A DNA stretch of 64,000 nt from Duganella sacchari (GTDB lineage: Bacteria > Pseudomonadota > Gammaproteobacteria > Burkholderiales > Burkholderiaceae_D): contig NZ_FRCX01000001.1 of NCBI RefSeq assembly GCF_900143065.1, positions 124,001 through 188,000 of the forward strand, in the 5' to 3' direction. A program made the translations under genes and the position numbers. Each line of letters begins with the position of its first letter. Within the stretch, counting starts at the first letter, position 1. Positions 45,089 to 53,881 of the stretch are shown piece after piece. A model generated the notes under the pieces. It ran no database searches, had not been told where the DNA came from, and was given only the letters and a program-made list of their open reading frames with translations.

Positions 45089-45119
45089 GTCCGCGCGGAC
45101 GCTTTCAGGCCGCGCGGAC
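45089..45119 (+). repeat. GC-rich hairpin after the SDR stop codon
   Basis: GTCCGCGCGG (45089-45098) pairs with CCGCGCGGAC (45110-45119) around an 11-base loop. The motif CCGCGCGGAC also occurs as a direct repeat (45091-45100 and 45110-45119). It starts seven bases after the SDR stop, so it is likely a transcript 3' end or a stability element. No T-tract follows, so a classic rho-independent terminator is not claimed. Confidence 0.5.
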
Positions 45120-45180
45120 AGCACCATCGCCCTGGCATCAAGGGCTTATCACGTGGCATACATATTGCAAGTCAGGCTGC

Positions 45181-47085
45181 ATGATCAAAAAAACCATTCT
45201 CCCCCTACTCGTCACGGCGTGCCTCGCACCGGCGCTTGCCAGCGTCGGCCCTCAGCCTGCGCCGCCAGCACCTGCAATCCAGGCGCCGCGCGATATCCCG
45301 TTCAAAGGCACGATCAAACTGCAGGTCGATGCGACCGACAGCGTTCACAAGATCTTCCGCGTGCGTGAAACCATCCCGGTGCAGACAGCGGGCAAGCTCG
45401 TGCTGCTGTATCCGCAATGGGAAACGGGCAGCCACTCCGCCACGCAGGAAGCCGCGCCGCTGGCGGGCCTCATCATCCAGGCTGGAACACGGCCGTTGGC
45501 GTGGCAGCGCGACGTCGTCAATCCATTTGCGTTTCATGTGGACGTGCCGGCAGGCGTGCGTGAGCTGGAGATCAGCTTCCAGTACCTGCCTGCGGCCACC
45601 GGCCCGCAGCTCATGTCGCGCGACATGCTGATGCTGCCGTGGCAGAAGGTCGCGCTCTACCCTGCCGGCTGGTTCACCCGCAATATCGCCGTGCAGGCGG
45701 CATTGACGCTACCCGACGGCTTCCAGTTTGCGACGTCGCTTGAAACCGCCAACGCACAGGCCAACCGCGTCGCATTCAAGCCCACCAGCTTTGAAGAACT
45801 GGTGGACGCGCCGGTCTACGCTGGCCGTTATTACAAGCGCGTCGATCTCGCACCAGCCGTCCACCTCAACCTGTTCGGCGACACGGCGACGGCGCTGGAT
45901 CTGCCGCCAGAGTTGGTCAGCAAATTCAGCGCGATGGCGTCGGCTGTGCCGCAACTCTTCCGCTCGCAGCATTACCGGCATTTTGATTTCCTGATGTCGC
46001 TGTCGGATGTGCTGCCGGCCGGCGGCGGCTTCGAGCATCAGGAATCGACCGAGATCAACGTCTCGGCCAATTACGCGCATGATCCGGCGGAGCAGATGTT
46101 CCTGGCGAATCTGGTGGCGCATGAATTCATTCACTCCTGGAACGGCCGCACGCGCCAGCCCGCCGATCTGTGGACACCCAATTTGAATCTGCCGATGCGC
46201 GGCAGCCTGCTATGGGTCTACGAGGGCCAGACGGAATTCTGGGCGCACGTGATGACGCCGCGCCTCGGCATGCGCTCCGTCCAGCAAAGTCTGGACGCGC
46301 TGGCCGTAGACGCATCGCTGATGACGCACCGGTCTGGCCGCGCCTGGAAGTCGCTGCAAGACAGCACGGTTGACGCGCTGTACATGCCAGCCAAACCTGT
46401 GCACTGGCGCGACTGGCAGCGGCGCGAGGACTACTACCCGGAGGGCGTCATGTTATGGCTGGATGTCGATATGCTGCTGCGCGAACTGACGGACGGGCGC
46501 AAGAGCATGGAAGACTTCGCGGCTGTATTTTTCGGCGCCGGCCAGAACACGCGCACGATCAGCACCTACACCATCGAAGATGTCTGCAACACGCTGAACC
46601 GGATTGCGCCTTACGATTGGCCTGCCTACTTCAACACGCGCCTGAACGCGCACGACGACAGGTATGTGCTGGATGGCCTCAAACGCGCTGGCTATCGCCT
46701 GGTGTACAGCGATCAGCCTACCGCGTTCTTCACGCAGTACGAGGCGGACCTGGGCGGCATGGACCTGTCGACTTCAATCGGGCTATTCGTTGGCAGGAAA
46801 GGCGCGGTGAAAAGCGTGGCGTGGGAGGGGCCGGCATTCAAGGCGGGCATCAGCCTGGGCGCGAAACTGGTCGCTGTGGGTGGTCAGCCATACACCGACG
46901 ACTTGATGAAACAGGCCATCCGCGATGCGGCTGCGCTCAAGCGGCCGATCGAATTGAGCTTTGAAGCGGATGGTGCATCCCACACCGTCAGCATTCCCTA
47001 TTTTGATTCACTGCGCTATCCGCAACTGGAGCTGATTCCTGGCGCAAAGGATCGCTTACAACTTCTTTTAACTCCATCACACTGA
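45181..47085 (+). CDS. M61 family metallopeptidase (glycyl aminopeptidase-like)
   Basis: 634 residues with a signal peptide (MIKKTILPLLVTACLAPALA). The peptidase domain has HEFIH (314-318) followed by SWNGRTRQPADLW, and the third ligand in LLWVYEGQTEFW. This is the M61 arrangement; an N-terminal beta domain precedes it. A PDZ-like domain follows near residues 530-600 (SIGLFVGRKGAVKSVAWEGP, AGISLGAKLVAVGG). It probably acts in the periplasm or outside. A small secreted protein gene begins three bases after the stop. No strong promoter hexamers were seen in the 98-base gap upstream. Confidence 0.9.
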   Translation: MIKKTILPLLVTACLAPALASVGPQPAPPAPAIQAPRDIPFKGTIKLQVDATDSVHKIFRVRETIPVQTAGKLVLLYPQWETGSHSATQEAAPLAGLIIQAGTRPLAWQRDVVNPFAFHVDVPAGVRELEISFQYLPAATGPQLMSRDMLMLPWQKVALYPAGWFTRNIAVQAALTLPDGFQFATSLETANAQANRVAFKPTSFEELVDAPVYAGRYYKRVDLAPAVHLNLFGDTATALDLPPELVSKFSAMASAVPQLFRSQHYRHFDFLMSLSDVLPAGGGFEHQESTEINVSANYAHDPAEQMFLANLVAHEFIHSWNGRTRQPADLWTPNLNLPMRGSLLWVYEGQTEFWAHVMTPRLGMRSVQQSLDALAVDASLMTHRSGRAWKSLQDSTVDALYMPAKPVHWRDWQRREDYYPEGVMLWLDVDMLLRELTDGRKSMEDFAAVFFGAGQNTRTISTYTIEDVCNTLNRIAPYDWPAYFNTRLNAHDDRYVLDGLKRAGYRLVYSDQPTAFFTQYEADLGGMDLSTSIGLFVGRKGAVKSVAWEGPAFKAGISLGAKLVAVGGQPYTDDLMKQAIRDAAALKRPIELSFEADGASHTVSIPYFDSLRYPQLELIPGAKDRLQLLLTPSH

Positions 47086-47088
47086 ATC

Positions 47089-47406
47089 ATGAAAAAACTG
47101 ATCTTTGCTGCGCTGTTCGCGCTCACCAATTTCGCCCTGGCCGCAGACAACACCGGCAGCATTGCCGGCGCTGCCGATGCCGGCGCACAGATCGTCGTCA
47201 CCAATCTGGAGACTGGCGAAATCACCGGCATCATGGCCAAGTGCGACGGCAGCTACCGTGCGGAAGGCCTGAAGCCCGGCCGCTACCAGATCATCGAGGG
47301 CGGCCCTCACCATGCCGCGCGCGAGGTCGGTGTCAGTGCGGGCAAAGAGTCTCAAGTCGATCTGGCGCCCGCATCCAAAGCATCGAAATGCAAACCGCAC
47401 GATTGA
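47089..47406 (+). CDS. Small secreted protein with carboxypeptidase-regulatory-like fold
   Basis: 105 residues. Signal peptide MKKLIFAALFALTNFALA. The mature part reads GSIAGAADAGAQIVVTNLET, then GEITGIMAKCDGSYRAEGLK and PGRYQIIEGG. The strand pattern resembles the CarboxypepD_reg or TonB-receptor plug-like beta-sandwich found in outer-membrane proteins (GxVxDxxG... DGxYxxxgLxPGxY). Two cysteines are present. It follows the M61 gene by three bases and may be a partner or substrate of it. Confidence 0.7.
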   Translation: MKKLIFAALFALTNFALAADNTGSIAGAADAGAQIVVTNLETGEITGIMAKCDGSYRAEGLKPGRYQIIEGGPHHAAREVGVSAGKESQVDLAPASKASKCKPHD

Positions 47407-47471
47407 GCCAGGCGGCGCTGCGCAACGCAAGGTGAGAATCCGAGGATTTTGCAGACGGGCAAGATGTTATG

Positions 47472-47485
47472 CTGGGCGCGCCCAG
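47472..47485. repeat. Perfect 14-base palindrome CTGGGCGCGCCCAG
   Basis: A perfect inverted repeat that ends 24 bases before the next ATG and is followed by TTT. It may end the M61 transcript or act as an operator of the downstream gene. No full T-tract is present, so the role is open. Confidence 0.35.
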
Positions 47486-47509
47486 TTTAACCGCACGTAA
47501 AGGTCACGA

Positions 47510-47926
47510 ATGTTTCACAAAACCCGCGTTGGATACAACCCGTTTCTTGGCATGCGGGATTGGGGTATTTTTCTCGCCATTTACCTGTCCACGCCTGTCG
47601 TTGCTTATCTCATCATCAGCGCGTTGCATTTAAACGCTGCGGCAATTCCGTCCATCCTGATCGGCGCTTTCGTCGGCAGCCTGCCTGCGATGGTGATGTG
47701 CCTGCCGGTACACGGTTGGATCGCCAAAGATGATTTCGTCAAATTCAAGACGCAGATCATCAATCAGGGATTTCGGTTGTCGGCTGACTCCGAGGTGCAA
47801 AAAATCTTCACGTACAAAAGCGCCAGGTGGACAAGATGGGACTCAAACCGGGTGGTCATCGCTTCTGATGCAGCAAGCGACACCATCCCGGTCATCATTC
47901 CATTGTACGTCTACAAGAGGATGTAA
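47510..47926 (+). CDS. Small membrane protein, unknown
   Basis: 138 residues. Two hydrophobic segments (WGIFLAIYLSTPVVAYLIIS and IPSILIGAFVGSLPAMVMCL) are followed by a soluble domain of about 70 residues (DDFVKFKTQIINQGFRLSAD, then EVQKIFTYKSARWTRWDSNR). The C-terminus VIIPLYVYKRM resembles small membrane-bound beta domains seen in other short proteins, but I know no family. AAAGG lies eight bases before the ATG. It stands alone between a plus-strand M61 operon and a convergent PEP-CTERM gene. Confidence 0.7.
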   Translation: MFHKTRVGYNPFLGMRDWGIFLAIYLSTPVVAYLIISALHLNAAAIPSILIGAFVGSLPAMVMCLPVHGWIAKDDFVKFKTQIINQGFRLSADSEVQKIFTYKSARWTRWDSNRVVIASDAASDTIPVIIPLYVYKRM

Positions 47927-47944
47927 GAACCACGGCCAGATGGC

Positions 47945-48700
47945 TTATGCCTTGCGCCGCGCCAGCAGCGCCAATACGCCCAGGCCAGCCAGCAGCATGG
48001 CGTAGGTTTCCGGCTCGGGTACAGGGGGCGTCGGGCCTGGTCCGGGGCCGTATGTCGATGCCGTCAGCGTATTGATGGCCATTGTCACGTTCAGCGCATC
48101 GTCACGTGAGGCGTAGGTAAAGCTGTTGTAGATGCCCATCAGGGTGTAGTCGACAGGCTTGATCTCTCCGGGCAGCGCATAGGAATTCAGTGCCAGGTGA
48201 CGGCTATCGATGAAGTCGATGCCGACTTCCTGCTGCAGGCCGGTCTGGCCATTGGCCGCCAGTGCGACGATGTGCACCGCATCGACGTAGGGGTTGTTGA
48301 CGACCGAGATCACCGGCGTATCCACCGACGCAAATTTCACGCCGTTGTTGCCCACCGTGTAGTTGACGCCGGCCAGCGTGTTGGCATAACCCGGGCCGCC
48401 GTACAGCGCCGACTGGGCGTCGGGCAAGGCTGGCGGTATCGCCAGGAACTGACCCAGCGTGGTGTCATAAAAGAAGTGACCATGCACCTGATCGCCCTTG
48501 GTAATCAGGCTACCCGCATAGCTGGACGAACCAACAACCACGCCGGGGCCAGGGCCGGTCGGCGAGGTGTGCGCGTAATAGGTCATGTCAGTGACCGTCG
48601 CGGTGAAGTCATAGGCGACGATGCTGGCATGCGCCAGTGGTGCGCTGAGTAACAGCAATGCTGCCGCGCAGGCGGTCGGACGGGTTGGTATCAGATGCAT
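47945..48700 (-). CDS. PEP-CTERM sorting-domain protein
   Basis: 251 residues. Signal peptide (MHLIPTRPTACAAALLLLSA). The body is beta-rich (YDFTATVTDMTYYAHTSPTG) with a tail linker (YGPGPGPTPPVPEPETYAML) and the PEP-CTERM anchor LLAGLGVLALLARRKA. The anchor is almost identical to that of the protein at 39495-40115 (VPEPETYAML), so both are sorted by the same exosortase, not encoded here. The upstream 94 bases are about 75 percent A/T and probably hold the promoter. Confidence 0.88.
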   Translation of the reverse strand: MHLIPTRPTACAAALLLLSAPLAHASIVAYDFTATVTDMTYYAHTSPTGPGPGVVVGSSSYAGSLITKGDQVHGHFFYDTTLGQFLAIPPALPDAQSALYGGPGYANTLAGVNYTVGNNGVKFASVDTPVISVVNNPYVDAVHIVALAANGQTGLQQEVGIDFIDSRHLALNSYALPGEIKPVDYTLMGIYNSFTYASRDDALNVTMAINTLTASTYGPGPGPTPPVPEPETYAMLLAGLGVLALLARRKA

Positions 48701-48794
48701 GGCTAGCCTTATCGTAGAAGAGTAATCGTCATATTAAATAATCATCAAAACATAAAACAGATTATAAAACATTATTGTTATTACAATTCTACTT

Positions 48795-51053
48795 TTATGA
48801 CCTCATTTCGGCCAATGTCTGCGCCAGCTCCTGTACAAGTCTCACCAACTGCGGAATCACTGCGTCAAGCTCGCCGGCATCGGCCAGCTTTTCGATTTGC
48901 GCGCAGCGCGCGTACAGCGTGTCCGCCCCCAGATAGGCGGCAGCGCCCATCAGGCTATGCGCTGCCAGTGCGACTGCCTTGGCATCGTCATCGTTGGCGG
49001 CCTGCTCCGCCGCGGCCAACAGGCGCGGGCCTTCAATCAGGAATGCGGCCTGGATCGCGCTGAATAATTTGTCAGTGCCATCCGCAGGCAGCCCGGTTAC
49101 GCCAAACATGGCGTCCAGCTCCGCCAGTGCCGGCGCCCCTGCAGCCATGGCGCGCTGCTCACCCACCAGAGCTTCGCCCTGTGCCAGCAAGGCTTCCAGC
49201 TGGCGTGCGACCTCCGCATGCAAATCGTGTTCGTCTATCGGTTTGGCCAGGAAGCCGCTGGCGCCCGCAGCCAGAAAGCGCTGACGGTCCTCGATGGTTG
49301 CATTGGCTGTCAGCGCAATCACCGGCAACGCCGGATTGCGCACGCCATCCCGTCCCGCGCGCAGGCGCTGCAAGGCGGCGATACCGTCCATGCGCGGCAT
49401 GCGGCCGTCCATGATGACCAGGTCGTAATCGTGCGCCGCCAGCTGTTCCAGTGCCGTCTGCCCGTCTTCGGCGATGGTGACCATGTGGCCCATATCGCCC
49501 AGCAGTTCGCGCAGGATAATTTGATTGGTGGTCCCATCCTCGGCACACAGCACGGCCAGACGCGCCGAATGGGGACGTCGCTGCTCTTCCGCGCGCGCCG
49601 TCGCTGGCGTGCCACGTTCGAGCGGCAGGTACACGCGGAACACGCTGCCGACGCCTGGTTCGCTGCTGGCCTCGATGCGTCCGCCCATCGCAACAGCGAT
49701 GTTTTTACAGATCGCGAGTCCCAGGCCGGTACCGCCGTATTTGCGCGAGGTGGCGGCATCGGCCTGTTCGAATTTCTGGAACAGCCGGCCCAGGGCCTCC
49801 GCTTCAATGCCGATACCACTGTCGCTGATGGTCAGGACAATGCCGCCACTGTGCTCGGCCGCGCTTACGCGCACTTCGCCATGCTCGGTGAACTTGATGC
49901 CATTGCCGACCAGGTTGACGATGATCTGCCGCAGTCTTGTCGGGTCGCCGCGCCACCAGGCCGGCAGTGCCGGTCCGATTTCGGCGATCAGCGAGATGCC
50001 CTTGGCTTCCGCACGGTCGGCCAGCAAGCCGACGACGTCATGCAGCAGCGTGTGGAGGTCGAAGTCCAGCGTCTCCAGCGGCATCTTGCCCGCTTCCAGA
50101 CGCGAGAAATCAAGAATGTCGTTGATGATCTGTAGCAGCACTTCCGCGTTGCTCAGGCTGAGGCGCAGCTTGTCGCGCGTGTTGGAGACAAGCTGGGTAT
50201 CCTTCAGCGACGAGCGCAGCATGCCGATCACGCCGCCCAGCGGTGTACGCACTTCATGGCTGATCATCGCCAGGAAATCGCTCTTGAGCTGATTCGACAC
50301 TTCAGCCGCCCGCTGCGCCGCCAGCGATTCCGCATAGCGCGCCTGCGATGCGAGCAAATCCGCTTCACGTGCATGCAGCGTAAGAATTTGCGCTTCCAGC
50401 GTTTGCCGGTAACGCACCTCATTATCCAGGCTGCGCGCATGGATCGCGCGTTGACGCGCCAGTGCGCGGTCCAGTCCATGCAGCAGATAGGTGCAGGACA
50501 CGGTCAGCACCGTGGAGATCAGCAGGAAGTTCACACTGAGGATGGCCCAGTGCGCGGCCTGGCTCACCACCACCACCGCCAGACCGGGCTCGATGCCGCC
50601 GAAATAACCAACCACGAACAGCGTCGCACTACACCACAGCAGCGCCGCCATCGCAGCCACGGTGCCGATTAATACCGTACACAGTACCGGCACCGCCAAC
50701 AGATAGATCTGCGATAGCGGCCCAATCGAAAACAGCAGCACCACCGCAATCAGATAGGCGATGCCCAGAATCGCGGAAGCCCGCAAACGGTAAGGGATAT
50801 CGCGCCGGTAGTTCAGCACCGCCATCCCGGCAACCGAGACGACGTCGGTCGCCACCAGCGTCCAATGCCCCTGACGCGCGCTGGCCCACATGCTGGGCAG
50901 CATGGCGAACAGGCCAAGCCAGAACGCCACCGCGCACAAGCCATCCAGCAACCGGTTGCGCCAGCCCTGCAAGCCTTGATCGCCCCGCCCGAGCGCCTCC
51001 ATGCGCCGGTGCAGCGCGGCGCGTAGCGAACGTATGGGCAGGCTGTCGATCAA
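48795..51053 (-). CDS. Hybrid sensor histidine kinase (TM-HisKA-HATPase-REC-Hpt)
   Basis: 752 residues. About six membrane segments (about 35-195) form an unclassified membrane sensor, followed by a coiled coil. His266 is in MISHEVRTPLGGVIGML. HATPase_c has FTEHGEVRVSA, ISDSGIGIE and GTGLGLAICKNIAVAMGG. The receiver carries its phospho-Asp in LVIMDGRMPRMDG (about 550) and Lys in GFLAKPID. A C-terminal Hpt domain has AAHSLMGAAAYLGA (His about 705). This is a complete His-Asp-His relay like BarA/ArcB; the final regulator is elsewhere. The start is a TTG at 51053; an ATG at 51002 is the alternative. It follows ispF by 14 bases. Confidence 0.88.
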   Translation of the reverse strand: MIDSLPIRSLRAALHRRMEALGRGDQGLQGWRNRLLDGLCAVAFWLGLFAMLPSMWASARQGHWTLVATDVVSVAGMAVLNYRRDIPYRLRASAILGIAYLIAVVLLFSIGPLSQIYLLAVPVLCTVLIGTVAAMAALLWCSATLFVVGYFGGIEPGLAVVVVSQAAHWAILSVNFLLISTVLTVSCTYLLHGLDRALARQRAIHARSLDNEVRYRQTLEAQILTLHAREADLLASQARYAESLAAQRAAEVSNQLKSDFLAMISHEVRTPLGGVIGMLRSSLKDTQLVSNTRDKLRLSLSNAEVLLQIINDILDFSRLEAGKMPLETLDFDLHTLLHDVVGLLADRAEAKGISLIAEIGPALPAWWRGDPTRLRQIIVNLVGNGIKFTEHGEVRVSAAEHSGGIVLTISDSGIGIEAEALGRLFQKFEQADAATSRKYGGTGLGLAICKNIAVAMGGRIEASSEPGVGSVFRVYLPLERGTPATARAEEQRRPHSARLAVLCAEDGTTNQIILRELLGDMGHMVTIAEDGQTALEQLAAHDYDLVIMDGRMPRMDGIAALQRLRAGRDGVRNPALPVIALTANATIEDRQRFLAAGASGFLAKPIDEHDLHAEVARQLEALLAQGEALVGEQRAMAAGAPALAELDAMFGVTGLPADGTDKLFSAIQAAFLIEGPRLLAAAEQAANDDDAKAVALAAHSLMGAAAYLGADTLYARCAQIEKLADAGELDAVIPQLVRLVQELAQTLAEMRS

Positions 51054-51067
51054 GGACGGCTCGCTGT

Positions 51068-51556
51068 TTACGCGGCGATCAGCAAGGCGACCGATTCGGC
51101 CGCGATGCCCTCTTCGCGTCCCAGATAGCCCAGTTTTTCATTGGTCTTGGCTTTGACGTTGACCTGGCTGATGTCCACACCCAGGTCTTCGGCGATGTTG
51201 GCGCGCATGGTCATGATGTGCGGCGCCATCTTCGGGCGCTGGGCGATGATGGTGCAGTCGATATTGCCGATGCTGTAGCCGGTGGCGACCACGCGTTTGG
51301 CGGCTTCCTTGAGCAGCTTGCGCGAATCCGCGCCTTTGAATTCAGGGTCGGTGTCCGGGAAGTGCTTGCCGATGTCGCCCAGCGCGGCGGCGCCCAGGAT
51401 GGAGTCGGTAATCGCGTGCAGCAGCACGTCGGCATCCGAGTGGCCCAGCAGGCCCAGATGATGCGGAATGTCGACGCCGCCGATAATCAGTTTGCGGCCT
51501 TCCACCAGCGCGTGGCAGTCGTAGCCTTGGCCGATGCGGAATGGGAGTTTGCTCAT
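51068..51556 (-). CDS. ispF: 2-C-methyl-D-erythritol 2,4-cyclodiphosphate synthase
   Basis: MEP-pathway enzyme, 162 residues, converting CDP-methylerythritol 2-phosphate to the cyclic diphosphate. The zinc-binding and active-site blocks are present: [20 protein letters not shown] (Asp-x-His), [34 protein letters not shown]. The Asp-Val-His of most species reads Asp-Cys-His here. The ATG overlaps the ispD stop (ATGA at 51553-51556). ispD-ispF adjacency is the usual order. Confidence 0.97.
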   Translation of the reverse strand: MSKLPFRIGQGYDCHALVEGRKLIIGGVDIPHHLGLLGHSDADVLLHAITDSILGAAALGDIGKHFPDTDPEFKGADSRKLLKEAAKRVVATGYSIGNIDCTIIAQRPKMAPHIMTMRANIAEDLGVDISQVNVKAKTNEKLGYLGREEGIAAESVALLIAA

Positions 51557-52299
51557 ATCAGTCTTCCTTCGTCCTCATTGCTGGCCAGGTACATCTCGGC
51601 GATGCGGATGTCCGCTGGCAGCGTTACTTTCAGATTGCGTGGATGGCCCTCGATCAGGCGCGGTGCATAGCCCAGCATTTCGATGGCGCTGGCGTCATCG
51701 GTGATGGCGTTGGCGTCCGGCGCGCTGCCCAAGGCACGCAGCAGCAGCGCGTAGCTGAACATCTGCGGCGTCTGCGCGGACCACAGGCCGTTGCGCGGCA
51801 CGGTCGCGGCGCTGACGCTGATGCCGTCGGCGCCGGGGGCGCTGCGTTTCATGGTGTCCACCACCGGCAGTGCCAGCAGACCGCCCGCCGGGTCGTCGCC
51901 CACACCGTCGATGAGTTTTCCGATCAGGGCTGGCGTCAGGCCGGGACGTGCGGCATCGTGGACCATGATGAGATCATGCCCGGCCACGGCGCCGGCCAGT
52001 TCACGCAGGCCATTCAGCACGGAGTCCATGCGCGTGGCGCCGCCGCAGCGCAGGACGGTGACGCCCTCCAGATCAGCAGGCAGCACGGAGTCGATCACGC
52101 CGTCGTCAGGGCTGACCACCACGTAGGTGTGGGCAACCAGCGGGCTGGCGCGGAACGCGTCTACCGCGTGCCGCAGCATCGGTTTGCCGCCGACCGTCAG
52201 ATATTGTTTCGGCCCGTTGGCGGCCATGCGCGCGCCGACGCCGGCGGCCGGCAGCAGCGCAAAATAGCGTCGTTGTTGCGGTGGTTGATGCGTAGTCAT
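51553..52299 (-). CDS. ispD: 2-C-methyl-D-erythritol 4-phosphate cytidylyltransferase
   Basis: Third step of the MEP isoprenoid pathway; joins CTP with methylerythritol phosphate. 248 residues with the nucleotide-binding signature [12 protein letters not shown], followed by GPKQYL. The conserved [14 protein letters not shown] and [12 protein letters not shown] blocks are also present. The ATG at 52299 has GAGAG upstream; the longer reading to 52353 crosses the preceding gene. It lies between the secreted HExxH protein (nine bases upstream) and ispF. Confidence 0.96.
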   Translation of the reverse strand: MTTHQPPQQRRYFALLPAAGVGARMAANGPKQYLTVGGKPMLRHAVDAFRASPLVAHTYVVVSPDDGVIDSVLPADLEGVTVLRCGGATRMDSVLNGLRELAGAVAGHDLIMVHDAARPGLTPALIGKLIDGVGDDPAGGLLALPVVDTMKRSAPGADGISVSAATVPRNGLWSAQTPQMFSYALLLRALGSAPDANAITDDASAIEMLGYAPRLIEGHPRNLKVTLPADIRIAEMYLASNEDEGRLI

Positions 52300-52307
52300 A
52301 ACTCTCT

Positions 52308-52994
52308 TTATCTGCGGCGGCGCGCGAGGATCGCGGCGATCTCGCCATTGCATGCTTTGCCCAGGCGGGCGTATTCAGCGGGCGAGTCGATCTTTTCCTG
52401 CTCGGCCTTGCCCTTCTCAAATTCATCGCGGATGAAATTGAACCAGGTGCTGTTCACTTCATGCTCCAGCGCCGAACGCGCGGTGCCGGAAGGCGCGTAC
52501 ATCGGCTGTCCGCCGAAACGCTTGTTGAGCGCATCGCGCACCAATGCTTCCACGCGCGCCAGATTGTCGGTGTGCGCTTTCAGGTGGCGCATCTCGTGGT
52601 CAAGGATCTCCTTGTACGCACAGGTGCCCGGCGCAAACTCGTTGCCGACGTAAATCCGCACCGGCGAATAATACAGCTCGATCTCGACCTGCGGTGCGAT
52701 GCACTCATAGCCGCTGGCCGGGTCCTGCAGCACCACCCCACCGACCTTGGCCCGGTGCTGCCCCTGCGTGACGGTCAGGCCCAGTGTCTCCATGCGGCGG
52801 TCCATGCTGCCGGTGCGCGCAGTCAGTGCGCGGTATGGTAGCTGGTTGTTGATGGTGTAGCCTTCCTGCCTGGCCGACAGCACCGACACCGATTTGCGTA
52901 TCGTATCTTCACAGCGGACCTGGAATGGCGTGCGCTCCGCCGCCTGCGCACCGGCAGCGGCAAGCAGGCAGACGAACGCCAGCCAGAGTCTCAT
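52308..52994 (-). CDS. Secreted protein with HExxH motif, unknown
   Basis: 228 residues. Signal peptide MRLWLAFVCLLAAAGAQA. Mid-protein it has YKEILDHEMRHLKAHTDN, an HExxH zinc motif (HEMRH) typical of gluzincin or other metalloproteases, with a following LEHEVNSTWFNFI that could supply a third ligand. Four cysteines (VRCEDT, YECIAP, GTCAYK, GKACNG) suggest disulfides. I do not recognise the family; the length is short for a classical peptidase. Its ATG overlaps the NUDIX stop (ATGA at 52991-52994) and ispD starts nine bases after it. Confidence 0.75.
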   Translation of the reverse strand: MRLWLAFVCLLAAAGAQAAERTPFQVRCEDTIRKSVSVLSARQEGYTINNQLPYRALTARTGSMDRRMETLGLTVTQGQHRAKVGGVVLQDPASGYECIAPQVEIELYYSPVRIYVGNEFAPGTCAYKEILDHEMRHLKAHTDNLARVEALVRDALNKRFGGQPMYAPSGTARSALEHEVNSTWFNFIRDEFEKGKAEQEKIDSPAEYARLGKACNGEIAAILARRRR

Positions 52995-53542
52995 AGCTTC
53001 CAGTCACCCGCGCGCAGTTTATCCAGCCAGAAGATGCCGATGACGGTTTTGACGTCGGTGATTTTGCCTTCGCGTACCCACTGCAGCAGCTCGTCGATGG
53101 TGGCGGTGAAGGTTTCGAGGAACTCGCCCTCATCCAGTTTGGCTGCGCCGGCCTTGAGGCCGCGCGCCAGGTACAGGTCGAGGTGCTCGTCCGAATACGC
53201 AATCGCGTTATGGATCTTGGTGACGAATTGCCATTCGCCGCCGGTGTAGCCGGTTTCTTCTTCCAGCTCGCGCTTGGCGGCGAGCAGCGGGTCTTCGCCC
53301 TGGTCGATTTTACCGGCCGGGAATTCAATGAACACGTCATGCAGCGGATAGCGGTACTGGCGTTCCATCAGCACGGTGCCGTCATCGAGCAGCGGCAAGA
53401 TCACCACTGCACCGGGGTGCAGGATGTATTCACGCGTAGTGCGTTTGCCGTCCGGGAGTTGTATGGTGTCGCGCTGGACTTTGAGGAAGCGGCCCTGGTA
53501 GGCCAGCTCACCGTCTACACGGGTTTCTTTGAGATTGTCCAT
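52991..53542 (-). CDS. NUDIX hydrolase, ADP-ribose pyrophosphatase-like
   Basis: 183 residues. The NUDIX box reads GEDPLLAAKRELEEETGY, with REL-EEETG intact; the first Glu of the textbook pattern (Gx5E) is Ala. It hydrolyses ADP-ribose or related dinucleotides to AMP and ribose 5-phosphate. The preceding DGTVLMERQYRYPLHDVFIE and GAVVILPLLDD match the ADPRP branch (NudF). The gene order NUDIX after DUF2818 is common in Burkholderiales. The start ATG at 53542 is clear. Confidence 0.9.
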   Translation of the reverse strand: MDNLKETRVDGELAYQGRFLKVQRDTIQLPDGKRTTREYILHPGAVVILPLLDDGTVLMERQYRYPLHDVFIEFPAGKIDQGEDPLLAAKRELEEETGYTGGEWQFVTKIHNAIAYSDEHLDLYLARGLKAGAAKLDEGEFLETFTATIDELLQWVREGKITDVKTVIGIFWLDKLRAGDWKL

Positions 53543-53575
53543 TCCTGCTCCACATCGTTGAAGAACGATAGTGTA

Positions 53576-53881
53576 TCAGCCGTGAGGCTTGCGCAGGTAA
53601 CGAACGGTGAAACCGGGAAAGCCGAGTACCAGGAACATGCAGGCGGAGATCGCGTAGAACTCCCAGGTCTGCGGGAAGCGGGTGCCGATGTTGGCTTCGA
53701 GCGTGAAGCCAAGCGCACCAACAACAAGATACAGCGCCGTCATTTCCAGCAGGCGAATGGCGAGTGGCTTGCGCTGCCATTTGCCGCCGACGATGGCGAA
53801 GATCCTGTCGTTGAAGAACGGCAGGTTGGCGGCCGCAATAGCAATTGCGATCACCAACCAGCCGGCGGTGGCGGTATCCAT
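53576..53881 (-). CDS. DUF2818 family membrane protein
   Basis: 101 residues with three hydrophobic segments (GWLVIAIAIAAANLPFF; ALYLVVGALGFTLEA; EFYAISACMFLVLGFPGF). The family is found next to nuoN in betaproteobacteria, with no known function; a complex I accessory role is suspected from context. Its ATG shares one base with the nuoN stop (TGATG). Confidence 0.88.
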   Translation of the reverse strand: MDTATAGWLVIAIAIAAANLPFFNDRIFAIVGGKWQRKPLAIRLLEMTALYLVVGALGFTLEANIGTRFPQTWEFYAISACMFLVLGFPGFTVRYLRKPHG

